From Streptomyces sp. NBC_00663 (lineage in GTDB: Bacteria; Actinomycetota; Actinomycetes; Streptomycetales; Streptomycetaceae), in assembly GCF_036226885.1 (NCBI RefSeq), contig NZ_CP109027.1:1736001-1800000 (forward strand): a DNA stretch of 64,000 nucleotides, written 5' to 3'. The stretch's first letter is position 1. Every line of letters starts with the position of its first letter. The translations under genes were made by a program, and so were the position numbers. Positions 25,172 through 33,454 of this stretch are shown in pieces. A model generated the notes under the pieces. The model did no database searches. It worked only from the letters and a program-made list of their open reading frames with translations, and was not told the DNA's origin.

Positions 25172-26155
25172 CTAGGAGAACAGCGCCTGGATGTCGGGCT
25201 TCTTGTCGCCGAAGAGGCCGTCCTGTTCGCCGAGGGAGGCCAGCTTCTCCAAGGAGGCCGTGTCGACCTCGGCGGGCCAGGCCGGCAGGGTGAGCGTGTC
25301 CAGCAGATCCGCGCCGATCTTGGTGTACGTCGTGAGGATCTGCCGTGCCTCGTCCGGGTGTTGGGAGGCGTAGGTCAGCGACTCGGTCATCGCCTCGGTG
25401 AACTTCTTCACCAACTCGGGGTTCCGCTGGGTGATCTGGGTGGAGGTGAAGTACGTCGCCACGGTCAGCTTGGGGTCGGTCTCGGCGAACGGGGACGCCA
25501 CGATCCGCGCGCCCTGCTGTTCGGCGAGGGACTTCGCCGGGTCACCCATCCAGGCGGCGTCGACGCGTCCGCCGTCGAGGGCGGCGGGCATCTGGTCGAA
25601 GGGGATCTCGACGAACTTGACCTTGTCGGGGTCGCCGCCCGCCTTGCGCACGGACTCGCGGACCGTCGTACTGCCGATGTTCTGGAGGGTGTTGACCGCG
25701 ACCGTGCGCCCGGCCAGGTCCTTCGCCGACTTGACGGGGCTGTCCTTCTTGACCAGGACACCCGTGACGTCGGCGCCCACCTTGCCGTTGGAGGCGGCCC
25801 CGTTGACCACGGACTTGACGGGGACGCCCTTGGTCTGGGCGATCATCAGCGACGTGGTGTTGCTGAACCCGAACTGGAACTGTCCGCTCACCACGCCGGG
25901 GATGATCGCGGCGCCGCCCTGGGCGGTCACCATCTTCAGCTCGATGCCGCGGTCGGCGAAGAACCCCTTCTTCTGCCCGAGATACAGGGGGGCCACGTCG
26001 ATGATCGGGATGATGCCCACCGTCACCTGCGTCGCCTTGCCCCCGCTCGCGGGCGATGCCGCGCCGCTGCCCGAGTCGGAGGAACCGCAGCCGGCGACGC
26101 CGGCGACGATCATCGCCGCTGCCGTGACCAGTCCGAGTGTGCGCCGCCGTTGCAT
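25172..26155 (-). CDS. ABC transporter substrate-binding lipoprotein, NMT1/SsuA-like, orphan
   Basis: 327 residues, a lipoprotein: basic start MQRRRTLGLV, hydrophobic core and lipobox VAGVAGC at about residue 23. The mature part has the periplasmic-binding type 2 fold of the nitrate/sulfonate/taurine/thiamine-precursor group (TVGIIPIIDVAPLYLGQKKG, GFFADRGIELKMV, DAAWMGDPAKSLAEQQGARI). No permease or ATPase gene is adjacent on either side, so partners must be elsewhere. The ligand is unknown; sulfonates, nitrate-type anions or pyrimidine precursors are all possible for the family. A good SigA-type promoter lies upstream. Confidence 0.9.
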   Translation of the reverse strand: MQRRRTLGLVTAAAMIVAGVAGCGSSDSGSGAASPASGGKATQVTVGIIPIIDVAPLYLGQKKGFFADRGIELKMVTAQGGAAIIPGVVSGQFQFGFSNTTSLMIAQTKGVPVKSVVNGAASNGKVGADVTGVLVKKDSPVKSAKDLAGRTVAVNTLQNIGSTTVRESVRKAGGDPDKVKFVEIPFDQMPAALDGGRVDAAWMGDPAKSLAEQQGARIVASPFAETDPKLTVATYFTSTQITQRNPELVKKFTEAMTESLTYASQHPDEARQILTTYTKIGADLLDTLTLPAWPAEVDTASLEKLASLGEQDGLFGDKKPDIQALFS

Positions 26156-26216
26156 GGGTCCCCCTGGAGACTCGGACGGTCGAACCACCAATGGTGCGCA
26201 GATTCTTGACGCCCGC

Positions 26217-26245
26217 AATCTACAGGCCCACCTTGGCCGTGTCAG
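26217..26245 (-). promoter_or_regulatory. SigA-type promoter of the substrate-binding protein gene
   Basis: On the minus strand: CTGACA (26245-26240), 17 bases, TAGATT (26222-26217). It matches the TTGACA/TAGRRT vegetative pattern at ten of twelve positions and lies 62 bases before the ATG at 26155. Confidence 0.6.
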
Positions 26246-26274
26246 TCCCCTGGACCGATGTGAACCGGCGGAGT

Positions 26275-26415
26275 TCAGCCTTTCCGTGGCTCGGTGAGCG
26301 GTACCAGCTCCGTCACCTCGCTCCGCTTCTCGGGCAGCAACAACTCCTCGTAACGGCCCAGCGCCAGCACCGCGCCGAGCATGAGGAGCGGGATGAGCAC
26401 AGCGAGCATCGCCAT
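26275..26415 (-). CDS. Small single-pass membrane protein, 46 aa
   Basis: ATG with GGGGAGGGAA eight bases upstream. The peptide begins MAMLAVLIPLLMLGAVLALG, one membrane helix, followed by RYEELLLPEKRSEVTELVPL and a basic end. Codon use is streptomycete. Helix-plus-acidic-tail proteins of this size are, to my recollection, common in Streptomyces and unassigned. It lies 119 bases from the substrate-binding gene start and diverges from the DUF2795 operon. Function unknown. Confidence 0.8.
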   Translation of the reverse strand: MAMLAVLIPLLMLGAVLALGRYEELLLPEKRSEVTELVPLTEPRKG

Positions 26416-26485
26416 GGCGGTTCCCTCCCCGGGATCGCGTGGGGGGCGTCCGCCGGGTCTCCCCGGATCCGGAAGGCAAACCCCC

Positions 26486-26510
26486 GTGTCGGCGGCCGGT
26501 CCCCGGGTAC
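26486..26510 (+). promoter_or_regulatory. Sigma-B-type promoter of the DUF2795-CBS-catalase operon
   Basis: GTGTC at 26486-26490, 14 bases, then a perfect GGGTAC at 26505-26510, ending 37 bases before the ATG at 26548. It fits GNNTN-N14-16-GGGTAC. The downstream genes are all stress-type, which supports it. Confidence 0.6.
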
Positions 26511-26547
26511 GCGGTGCCGTGCCCACCCCGAGGATCTGGAGAGAGCC

Positions 26548-26928
26548 ATGCAGCGAGGCAGCGACCGGCTGAGCCGCCACCGCGACGACGAGATGAAGCA
26601 CGAACTCCAGGGACTGCTCCGGTCCGGGCACCCCACCCGCACCGAGGAGTGGCACGACCCCGAGCCGACCGCCGACGACGACCCCCGCATCGCGGGCGGA
26701 CCGGTGAGGCCGGGCGGCTCCGGGGCATCCCTGGACACGGTCCGTCACGAGCTGGCCCGGCATCTGACCCGCAGCGCGTTCCCCGCACCCCCACGCCACC
26801 TGGCCGGCACCCTGCGCCGCGCGTACGCGCCGGACACCCTGGTCGAGGCGGTGGAACAGCTCCCGCGCGAGCAGAGCTACGGAACCGTCCAGGAACTGGC
26901 CGAGGCGCTGGTACAGGAGCAGGAGTAG
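26548..26928 (+). CDS. DUF2795-domain protein
   Basis: 126 residues; the ATG follows GGAGAGAGCC. The N-terminal half is hydrophilic and likely disordered (MQRGSDRLSRHRDDEMKHEL, then an Asp/Pro-rich linker). The C-terminal half is the short helical DUF2795 unit: LARHLTRSAFPAPPRHLAG followed by APDTLVEAVEQLPREQSYGT. This domain resembles a small DNA- or protein-binding bundle and often sits next to stress genes in actinobacteria; no activity is established that I know of. It is the first gene of a run continuing through the CBS, DJ-1 and catalase genes. Confidence 0.85.
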   Translation: MQRGSDRLSRHRDDEMKHELQGLLRSGHPTRTEEWHDPEPTADDDPRIAGGPVRPGGSGASLDTVRHELARHLTRSAFPAPPRHLAGTLRRAYAPDTLVEAVEQLPREQSYGTVQELAEALVQEQE

Positions 26929-27016
26929 GGCATGACCGATCCGGTACGGAAGCAGGAGGAGCCATGACCGATCCGGTAAGGGAGCAGGAGTAGCCATGGC
27001 TGATCTGGTACGGGAG
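26910..27016 (+). repeat. 32-bp tandem units copying the CBS gene start, with two mini-ORFs
   Basis: ATG codons at 26932, 26964 and 26996 are exactly 32 bp apart. Units 26932-26963 and 26964-26995 differ at three of 32 bases; the third unit is the true start of the CBS gene. Each ATG has its own Shine-Dalgarno. The first two open mini-ORFs of 11 codons (MTDPVRKQEEP) and 9 codons (MTDPVREQE), overlapping by ATGA. The decamer GGTACNGGAG or a close variant occurs at 26910, 26943, 26975 and 27007, including the end of the DUF2795 gene, so the array looks like duplication of the gene junction. Confidence 0.9.
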
Positions 27017-27469
27017 GTCATGACGCCGGGCGTGGTCGCGGTCCGCCCCGACGCCTCCCTCGTGGAGGCGGCGCAGCTGATGCGGGCGCAGGACATCGGC
27101 GATGTGGTGGTGGCCGACGGCCAGGAGGTCGTCGGGATGCTCACCGACCGTGACATCACCGTGCGGGCGGTCGCCGAGGGCGCCGATCCGCTGGCCACGA
27201 GCGCCGGCTCCGTGTGCAGTACGCATCCGGTGCTGGTCGCCCCGGACGACCCGGTGGCGGCTGCGGCGGCGCTGATGCGGGCCCATGCCGTACGCCGGCT
27301 GCCGGTCGTCGAGGACGGGCTGCCGGTCGGCATGGTGAGCCTGGGCGACCTGGCCGAGGCTCAGGACCCCGATTCGGTGCTGGCCGGCATCAGCCGTGCC
27401 GAGCCGGACAGCAGGCCGGGGCAGTCCGACGGGCCCGGCAGCGAGCCGCGCGGCCGGGGCGGCGTATGA
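26996..27469 (+). CDS. CBS-domain protein
   Basis: 157 residues made of one CBS pair. The first motif is VREVMTPGVVAVRPDASLVE with VVADGQEVVGMLTDRDIT; the second is CSTHPVLVAPDDPVAAAAAL with RRLPVVEDGLPVGMVSLGDL. CBS pairs bind adenosine nucleotides and act as energy or redox sensors; hypoxic-response proteins of mycobacteria have this architecture. The C-terminal 30 residues are a low-complexity Gly/Pro/Arg tail. The start at 26996 has AGGAG six bases upstream and is the third copy of the repeated start. The stop overlaps the next small gene by ATGA. Confidence 0.93.
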   Translation: MADLVREVMTPGVVAVRPDASLVEAAQLMRAQDIGDVVVADGQEVVGMLTDRDITVRAVAEGADPLATSAGSVCSTHPVLVAPDDPVAAAAALMRAHAVRRLPVVEDGLPVGMVSLGDLAEAQDPDSVLAGISRAEPDSRPGQSDGPGSEPRGRGGV

Positions 27470-27585
27470 GCCGCGACCGGGCCGCCCGGATCAGCGGGCG
27501 CGCGGCGCAACGGAACAAGAAGCGCGCGACGAGCGACGAGGCTCACCGGCGTGCCATGAAGTGCCCTTCCAGGAAAGGACGTTGA
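27466..27585 (+). CDS. Small basic protein, 39 aa, coupled to the CBS gene
   Basis: Opens with the ATG that overlaps the CBS stop (ATGA) and reads MSRDRAARISGRAAQRNKKR followed by ATSDEAHRRAMKCPSRKGR. Third positions are mostly G or C, as in a real gene, and the distance to the next ATG is seven bases. About a third of residues are Arg or Lys, so nucleic-acid or acidic-protein binding is conceivable. No family recognised; it could also be a chance frame maintained only for coupling. Confidence 0.5.
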   Translation: MSRDRAARISGRAAQRNKKRATSDEAHRRAMKCPSRKGR

Positions 27586-27591
27586 GGCATC

Positions 27592-28134
27592 ATGCGCATC
27601 GCATTCCTGACCGCCCCCGAGGGCGTCGAGCAGATCGAGCTCACCGACCCGTGGAAGGCCGCCGTGGACGCGGGCCACGAACCCGTGCTGGTGTCGACCG
27701 AGCCAGGAAAGATCCAGGCGTTCGACCACCTCGACAAGGCGGACACTTTCCCCGTTCAGGAGGTCGTGGGCGAGACGTCCGCCGACTCCTTCGGCGGGCT
27801 GGTGCTGCCGGGCGGGGTCGCCAACCCGGACTTCCTGCGGACCGACGAGAAGGCGGTCGCCTTCGTACGGGACTTCTTCGACCAGGGAAGGCCGGTCGCG
27901 GCGATCTGCCACGCCCCGTGGACCCTGGTCGAGGCGGACGTGGTCCGCGGCCGGGTGCTGACCTCCTGGCCGAGTCTGCGCACCGACATCCGGAACGCGG
28001 GGGGCAGTTGGGTCGACGAGCAGGTCAAGGTCTGCGACCACGGCCCGAACAAGCTGGTCACCAGCCGTAAGCCGGACGACCTGAAGGCGTTCTGCGAGAC
28101 CTTCCTGGACGTCTTCACGAGGGAGGCGGGCTGA
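27592..28134 (+). CDS. DJ-1/PfpI-family protein (type 1 glutamine-amidotransferase-like)
   Basis: 180 residues, start MRIAFLTAPEGVEQIELTDP. The nucleophile elbow is VAAICHAPWTLVEADV with the conserved Cys at about residue 104 and the His next to it; the acidic partner sits in the early EQIELTDPW segment, as in PfpI/YhbO proteins. These are reported as glyoxalase, deglycase or protease-like stress proteins. The gene is translationally joined to the catalase that follows (TGATG overlap). The same superfamily fold recurs as the C-terminal domain of that catalase. Confidence 0.93.
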   Translation: MRIAFLTAPEGVEQIELTDPWKAAVDAGHEPVLVSTEPGKIQAFDHLDKADTFPVQEVVGETSADSFGGLVLPGGVANPDFLRTDEKAVAFVRDFFDQGRPVAAICHAPWTLVEADVVRGRVLTSWPSLRTDIRNAGGSWVDEQVKVCDHGPNKLVTSRKPDDLKAFCETFLDVFTREAG

Positions 28135-30230
28135 TGACGGACCGCAAGCAGCAGCAGCGCGACGGCTTCCGGGCGGACGACCCGACGGCCGGCCCGCTCA
28201 CCACCGACCAGGGCGTGGAGGTCGACCACACGGACGACTCGCTCGCCGCCGGGGAGCGCGGCCCGACCCTGATGGAGGACTTCCACTTCCGGGAGAAGCT
28301 CACCCGCTTCGACCACGAGCGGATCCCGGAGCGGGTGGTGCACGCGCGCGGCGCGGGCGCGTACGGCTGGTTCGAACCGTACGAGTCCTGCGCGGAGTTC
28401 ACCCGTGCGGCCTTCCTCCAGGACCCGGCCGTGCGGACGCCCGTCTTCGTACGGTTCTCGACCGTGCAGGGCCCGAGGGGCTCCGCGGACACCGTGCGGG
28501 ACGTGCGCGGCTTCGCCACCAAGTTCTATACGTCCGAGGGCAATTACGACCTGGTCGGCAACAACTTCCCGGTCTTCTTCATCCAGGACGGCATCAAGTT
28601 CCCCGACTTCGTGCACGCGGTGAAGCCGGAGCCGCACAACGACATCCCCACGGGCGCGTCCGCGCACGACACCCTGTGGGACTTCGTGTCCCTCCAGCCG
28701 GAGACGCTGCACGCGATCATGTGGCTGATGTCGGACCGGGCGATCCCGCGCAGCTACCGCATGATGCAGGGCTTCGGCGTGCACACCTTCCGGTTCGTGA
28801 ACGCGGAGGGGCGCGGCACGTTCGTGAAGTTCCACTGGACGCCGAAGCTCGGCGCGCACTCGCTGGTGTGGGACGAGGCGCAGGAGTGCCAGGGCCGCAA
28901 CCCGGACTTCAACCGGGGTGACCTGTGGGACGCGATCGAGGCGGGCGAGTACCCGGAGTGGGAGCTGGGCGTCCAACTCGTGCCGGAGGACGACGAGTTC
29001 GCCTTCGACTTCGATCTGCTCGACGCCACGAAGCTGATTCCCGAGGAGCAGGTGCCGGTGCGGCCGATCGGCCGGATGGTGCTGGACCGCAATCCGGAGA
29101 ATTTCTTCGCCGAGACCGAGCAGGTGGCCTTCCACACGGCCAACGTGGTCCCCGGCATCGACTTCACCAACGATCCGCTGCTCCAGGCCCGCAACTTCTC
29201 CTATCTGGACACCCAGTTGATCCGGCTCGGCGGTCCCAACTTCGCCCAGCTGCCGGTGAACCGGCCGGTGGCCCCGGTACGGACGAACCAGCGTGACGGA
29301 TACGGGCAGAGCAGGATCCACAGCGGGACGAACTACTTCCCGAACTCCCTCGGCGGCGGCTGCCCGGCGCACGCGGGCGCCGACGGTCACGCGTACACGC
29401 ACTACGCGGAACGTGTCGACGGTGCCAAGATCCGCCGCCGCAGCCCGAGTTTCCAGGACCACTACAGCCAGCCCGCCCTGTTCTGGCACAGCATGGCGCC
29501 CTGGGAGCGGCAGCACATCGTGGACGCCTTCCGCTTCGAGCTCGGCAAGGTCGACGCGATGAGCGTACGGGTCCGTACCGTCGAACAACTGGCCCATGTC
29601 GACGGCGAGTTGGCGGCAGCGGTGGCCCAGGGCATCGGAGTTCCGGAGCCGTCCCCGGCCGAGGCGGGCCCGAACAAGGCGCTCTCCCCCGCGCTGAGCC
29701 TGGAGTCGCTGCGCGGCGACGGCTCGATCCGCACCCGGCAGATCGCGGTCCTGGTGGCCGACGGGGTGGACGGCGAGCAGGTGACGTCGGTGAAGGAGGC
29801 GCTGACCGCCGAGGGCGCGATCGTCGAGGCGCTGGCACCGCGGGACGGCAAGGTCACCGGTGCCGACGGGGAGAGCTGCGCGGTCGACCGCGCGCTGCCG
29901 ACCGTCGCCTCCGTGCTGTACGACGCGGTGCTGCTGCCCGGCGGTCCGGTGGGCACCCCGCCGACCGTCTCCGACCAGGACGCGATGCGCTTCGTGCGGG
30001 ACGCCTACCGGCACGGCAAGCCGGTGGGGGCGCTCGGCTCGGGTGTCGGGGTGGTGACGGCTCTGGAGCCTGAGGGCGTACGGCTGTCCACCGAGTTCCA
30101 TCAGGTGGTCGACGACCACGGCGTCGTCACGGACACCTCTCCGGGTCCGGCGAGCGAGGAGTTCCTGCGCGCCTTCGTCGCCGCCGTGGCGGCCCACCGC
30201 CACTGGGACCGGCCGCCGGCCCGACACTGA
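28134..30230 (+). CDS. katE: Large-subunit catalase (HPII/KatE type) with C-terminal DJ-1-like domain
   Basis: 698 residues, start overlapping the DJ-1 stop. Catalase core about residues 25-410: the distal His in [19 protein letters not shown], substrate-channel segment [20 protein letters not shown], the Asn region [17 protein letters not shown], and the proximal heme Tyr in [16 protein letters not shown]. The catalase-related domain ends near 495. Residues about 545-690 form the flavodoxin-like domain typical of clade-2 catalases ([39 protein letters not shown]). It degrades H2O2 in the cytoplasm. It is the last gene of an operon starting at 26548, with a predicted sigma-B-type promoter. 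Confidence 0.97.
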   Translation: MTDRKQQQRDGFRADDPTAGPLTTDQGVEVDHTDDSLAAGERGPTLMEDFHFREKLTRFDHERIPERVVHARGAGAYGWFEPYESCAEFTRAAFLQDPAVRTPVFVRFSTVQGPRGSADTVRDVRGFATKFYTSEGNYDLVGNNFPVFFIQDGIKFPDFVHAVKPEPHNDIPTGASAHDTLWDFVSLQPETLHAIMWLMSDRAIPRSYRMMQGFGVHTFRFVNAEGRGTFVKFHWTPKLGAHSLVWDEAQECQGRNPDFNRGDLWDAIEAGEYPEWELGVQLVPEDDEFAFDFDLLDATKLIPEEQVPVRPIGRMVLDRNPENFFAETEQVAFHTANVVPGIDFTNDPLLQARNFSYLDTQLIRLGGPNFAQLPVNRPVAPVRTNQRDGYGQSRIHSGTNYFPNSLGGGCPAHAGADGHAYTHYAERVDGAKIRRRSPSFQDHYSQPALFWHSMAPWERQHIVDAFRFELGKVDAMSVRVRTVEQLAHVDGELAAAVAQGIGVPEPSPAEAGPNKALSPALSLESLRGDGSIRTRQIAVLVADGVDGEQVTSVKEALTAEGAIVEALAPRDGKVTGADGESCAVDRALPTVASVLYDAVLLPGGPVGTPPTVSDQDAMRFVRDAYRHGKPVGALGSGVGVVTALEPEGVRLSTEFHQVVDDHGVVTDTSPGPASEEFLRAFVAAVAAHRHWDRPPARH

Positions 30231-30254
30231 TCCGGGCCACCACCGGTGACCAGG

Positions 30255-30533
30255 TCAGACGCGGGGCTGCTCCGTGGCCCCGTGTCCCCGCTCCCGGGCG
30301 CCTGCCCGGGTGCGGCCCGTGGCGACCGGGCGCTGGGGGTTGCGGCGCAGGTACTCGCCCTCCAGCGCGGCCATCCGGCCGTTGTGGGCGCGCAGCGCGC
30401 CGCTCGAGCCGTACAGCAGGGTGTCGTGGCGCGTGCGGTGGATGGTCTCCAGCTCTTTCATGAGCTGCTGGTCGTCCAGGCGGCTGGGGTCGACTCCGGT
30501 CATGGCGGTGTCCCACTCTTCGTGTTCGTTCAT
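30255..30533 (-). CDS. Small conserved hypothetical protein (DUF6158-like), 92 aa
   Basis: ATG start (MNEHEEWDTAMTGVDPSRLD). The core is a helical pair: DDQQLMKELETIHRTRHDTL and ALRAHNGRMAALEGEYLRRN, followed by a basic disordered tail. This pattern is, from memory, what is annotated as DUF6158 in Streptomyces; no function is known. It is convergent with katE (24-bp gap) and divergent from the Rv2629-like gene. A palindromic GGGTACCC sits nine bases before its start and could be the -10 for either direction. Confidence 0.75.
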   Translation of the reverse strand: MNEHEEWDTAMTGVDPSRLDDQQLMKELETIHRTRHDTLLYGSSGALRAHNGRMAALEGEYLRRNPQRPVATGRTRAGARERGHGATEQPRV

Positions 30534-30546
30534 GGGGTTCGGGTAC
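30522..30546 (+). promoter_or_regulatory. Sigma-B-type promoter of the Rv2629-like gene
   Basis: GTGTT at 30522-30526, 14 bases, then GGGTAC at 30541-30546, ending 54 bases before the ATG at 30601. It is an exact fit to GNNTN-N14-16-GGGTAC. The -35 lies inside the first codons of the divergent 92-aa gene. Confidence 0.6.
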
Positions 30547-30600
30547 CCGCCCGGTGAGCACTACTGAGCACTGCTTCCGAGCGGAATCCGGGAGAGAACC

Positions 30601-31707
30601 ATGGATCTCGCCTATCTGCACCCACTCTACGAACATCCGGGCCCCTGGGCCTCCGTATACGTCGACACGTCCCGGCACGCGGAGGACACCGCCCACGCGC
30701 TGCATCTGACGGCCACCGCGATGGCCCGCGAGCTGGCCGGGCAGGGCGCGGACGACGCCACCTGCCGGGCGGTGGAGAGCGCGATCGAGGATCTGCGCCA
30801 CTCCCCCGACCGGTACGGCAGGGCCCTCTTCGCCCGGGCGGGCGCAGTGGTGCTGGATCCCGCGCTGACCCGGACCCCGCCGGGCGGCAGCCTGGCCCAC
30901 TGGGCTCCGCTGCCGCGTACGACACCGCTGCTCGACCTGGCCGGGGAGAACCCGGTGTGTGTCGTCGCCTACGTCAACCGCAGGGGCGCCGACTTCGAGC
31001 TGCGCAGCGCGCTGGAGCGGCGGCCGGCCGGCGCCGTGGCGGGCCGGCAGTGGCCGGTGCACCGTACGAGCAGCGCCGACTGGTCCGAGCGGCACTTCCA
31101 GCTGAAGGTGGAGAACACCTGGGAGCACAACGCCGCGGAGATCGCCGACGCGCTCACCGTCTGCCAGGAGGAGACCGGCGCCGACCTGCTGGTTCTCGTC
31201 GGTGATCCGCGCGAGCGGCGTGAGGTGCACGAGCGGCTGCCGCAGCGGATCAAGGACCTGGTGGCGCAGACCGAGCACGGCACCGGCAGCCGGCTCCTGG
31301 ACGACGACGTCGAGCAGGTCCGCACCGACCATGTACGACGGCGGGCCGAGGCCGAGCTGGAGCGCTTCCTCGCGGCCCGCACCCCGGACGACGAGGGCCG
31401 CGCCCGGGCCGTGGAGAGCCTTCCCGAGCTGCTGGAGGCGGCCCGTGAGCACCGCATCGCGGAGCTCCTGGTCCGCCCGGGAGGCCCCGATCTGCACCGC
31501 GACGTGTGGATCGGCGAGGACGCCGACCAGCTGGCCGTGCGCCGGACGGAGCTGACGATCCTCGGCGAGCAGAACTCGTGGGCGGCCCGCGCGGACGACG
31601 CCCTGATGCGGGCGGCGGTCACGACGGACGCCACGGCGCTCGCCCTCACCGAGCCGGGCGACGGGGTCCTGCCCGGCGGCCTGGGCGCACTGCTGCGCCG
31701 GCAGTGA
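30601..31707 (+). CDS. Rv2629-like release-factor-fold protein (baeRF/Vms1 type)
   Basis: 368 residues, ATG behind GGGAGAG. The opening MDLAYLHPLYEHPGPWASVY followed by VDTSR is characteristic of actinobacterial Rv2629-type proteins. The middle resembles an eRF1 domain 2 (CVVAYVNRRGADFELR, then HFQLKVENTWEHNAAEIADA), and the C-terminal third a domain-3-like part (GADLLVLVGDPRERREVHER). Families of bacterial archaeo-eukaryotic release-factor relatives have been proposed to act at ribosomes, some as peptidyl-tRNA hydrolases of the Vms1 kind. Rv2629 belongs to the mycobacterial hypoxia regulon. A ribosome-related dormancy role is a reasonable inference. Confidence 0.85.
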   Translation: MDLAYLHPLYEHPGPWASVYVDTSRHAEDTAHALHLTATAMARELAGQGADDATCRAVESAIEDLRHSPDRYGRALFARAGAVVLDPALTRTPPGGSLAHWAPLPRTTPLLDLAGENPVCVVAYVNRRGADFELRSALERRPAGAVAGRQWPVHRTSSADWSERHFQLKVENTWEHNAAEIADALTVCQEETGADLLVLVGDPRERREVHERLPQRIKDLVAQTEHGTGSRLLDDDVEQVRTDHVRRRAEAELERFLAARTPDDEGRARAVESLPELLEAAREHRIAELLVRPGGPDLHRDVWIGEDADQLAVRRTELTILGEQNSWAARADDALMRAAVTTDATALALTEPGDGVLPGGLGALLRRQ

Positions 31708-31761
31708 ACGGCCTGGGCCGGGCGCGCTGCGGCACCGACGTGAGTGCCTGCCCGCGCGGGA

Positions 31762-33381
31762 TCAGCGCACCCGCTCCACCCGCCGCTCGTCCCACACCGG
31801 CTCCGGTGTCTCGCGGACCCTGCCGTCGCTGCCGAAGACCAGGTAGCGGTCGAAGGAGCGGGCGAACCAGCGGTCGTGGGTGACCGCGAGAACCGTGCCG
31901 TCGAAGGCCTCCAGGCCCTCCTGGAGGGCCTCGGCGGACTCCAGATCGAGGTTGTCCGTGGGCTCGTCCAGCAGCAGGGCCGTGACGCCCTGGAGCTCCA
32001 GCAGAAGGATCTGGAAGCGGGCCTGCTGGCCGCCGGAGAGGCGGTCGAACGTCTGCTCGGCCTGCTGGGTGAGCTCGTAGCGGCGCAGCCTCGACATCGC
32101 CGCGCCCCGGTCCTGGGAGTGCTCGGCCCACAGGATGTCGAGGAGGGTGCGGCCCATCAGCTCGGGGTGCGCGTGCGTCTGGGCGAAGTGCCCGGGCACG
32201 ACCCGCGCCCCGAGCTTCCACGCGCCCGTGTGGGCCACGGTCTCGCCGGCCAGCAGCCGCAGGAAGTGCGACTTGCCGGAACCGTTGGAGCCGAGGACGG
32301 CGACCCGCTCGCCGTAGAAGACCTCCAGGTCGAAGGGTTTCATCAGCCCGGTCAGCTCAAGTCCCGCGCAGGTGACGGCCCGTACGCCGGTACGGCCGCC
32401 CTTGATCCGCATCCTGATGTCCTGCTCGCGCGGCGGCTCGGGCGGCGGTCCGGCCTCCTCGAACTTGCGCAGCCTGGTCTGGGCGGCCTGGTAGCGGGAG
32501 GACAACTCATGGCTGATGGAAGCCGCCTGACGGAGGTTCAGCACCAGCTTCTTCAGCTGGGCGTGCTTCTCGTCCCAGCGGCGGCGCAACTCCTCGAAGC
32601 GGGCGAAGCGTTCGCGCCGGGCCTCGTGGTAGGTGGCGAAGCCACCGCCGTGCACCCAGGCGTCGGCGCCCGCGGGCGACGGCTCGACCGACACGATCTT
32701 CTCGGCGGCGCGGGACAGCAGCTCCCGGTCGTGGGAGACGAAGAGGACCGTCTTGCGGGTCTCCCTCAGCCGCTCCTCCAGCCAGCGCTTGCCGGGCACG
32801 TCGAGGTAGTTGTCCGGCTCGTCGAGCAGGAGTACCTCGTCGGTGCCGCGGAGGAGCGCCTCCAGGACGAGCCGCTTCTGCTCGCCGCCGGAGAGGGTGC
32901 GCACCTCCCGGAACTGCGCCTTGTCGTAGGGGACGCCCAGCGCGGCCATGGTGCACATGTCCCACAGCGTCTCGGCCTCGTACCCGTGCGCCTCGGCCCA
33001 GTCGGAGAGGGCCTGCGCGTACTGCATCTGCGCGGCCTCGTCGTCGACGGTCATGATCGCGTGCTCGGCTCGGTCGACGGCCTTGGCGACTTCCTGGATC
33101 CGCGGCGAGGACACCGACACCAGCAGGTCCCGTACGGTCGTCTCGTCGCGTACGGAGCCCACGAACTGGCGCATCACGCCGAGGCCGCCGGTGACGGTGA
33201 CGGTCCCGCCGTGCGGTTTCAGCTCGCCGGAGATCAGGCGGAGCAGGGTGGTCTTGCCGGCGCCGTTGGGCCCGACGAGGGCCATGGCGGCCCCTTCGCC
33301 CACCCGGAACGACACGTCGCCGAGCAACGCCCTCCCGTCAGGGAGGTAGTACTCGAGGTGTGCGGCTTCCAGATGTCCCAT
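31762..33381 (-). CDS. ABC-F family ATPase
   Basis: 539 residues, two ATP-binding cassettes and no membrane domain. First site: ALVGPNGAGKTTLLRLISGE near residue 35, signature LSGGEQKRLVLEALL, Walker B LLLDEPDNYLD. Second: VAVLGSNGSGKSHFLRLLAG near 340, signature LSGGQQARFQILLLELQG, Walker B LLLDEPTDNLDLES. A charged interdomain linker (about 235-300) is the P-site-tRNA interaction motif of ABC-F proteins. Members act on ribosomes as translation factors or antibiotic-resistance proteins; nothing here decides which. The gene stands alone between two convergent or divergent neighbours. Confidence 0.95.
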   Translation of the reverse strand: MGHLEAAHLEYYLPDGRALLGDVSFRVGEGAAMALVGPNGAGKTTLLRLISGELKPHGGTVTVTGGLGVMRQFVGSVRDETTVRDLLVSVSSPRIQEVAKAVDRAEHAIMTVDDEAAQMQYAQALSDWAEAHGYEAETLWDMCTMAALGVPYDKAQFREVRTLSGGEQKRLVLEALLRGTDEVLLLDEPDNYLDVPGKRWLEERLRETRKTVLFVSHDRELLSRAAEKIVSVEPSPAGADAWVHGGGFATYHEARRERFARFEELRRRWDEKHAQLKKLVLNLRQAASISHELSSRYQAAQTRLRKFEEAGPPPEPPREQDIRMRIKGGRTGVRAVTCAGLELTGLMKPFDLEVFYGERVAVLGSNGSGKSHFLRLLAGETVAHTGAWKLGARVVPGHFAQTHAHPELMGRTLLDILWAEHSQDRGAAMSRLRRYELTQQAEQTFDRLSGGQQARFQILLLELQGVTALLLDEPTDNLDLESAEALQEGLEAFDGTVLAVTHDRWFARSFDRYLVFGSDGRVRETPEPVWDERRVERVR

Positions 33382-33454
33382 GAGGCCGCATTGTGCGGGT
33401 CGGGGCGTGCGCCGGGCAAACCGTTATCCGGCCTCGCCCAGGACCGCCGTCCGG

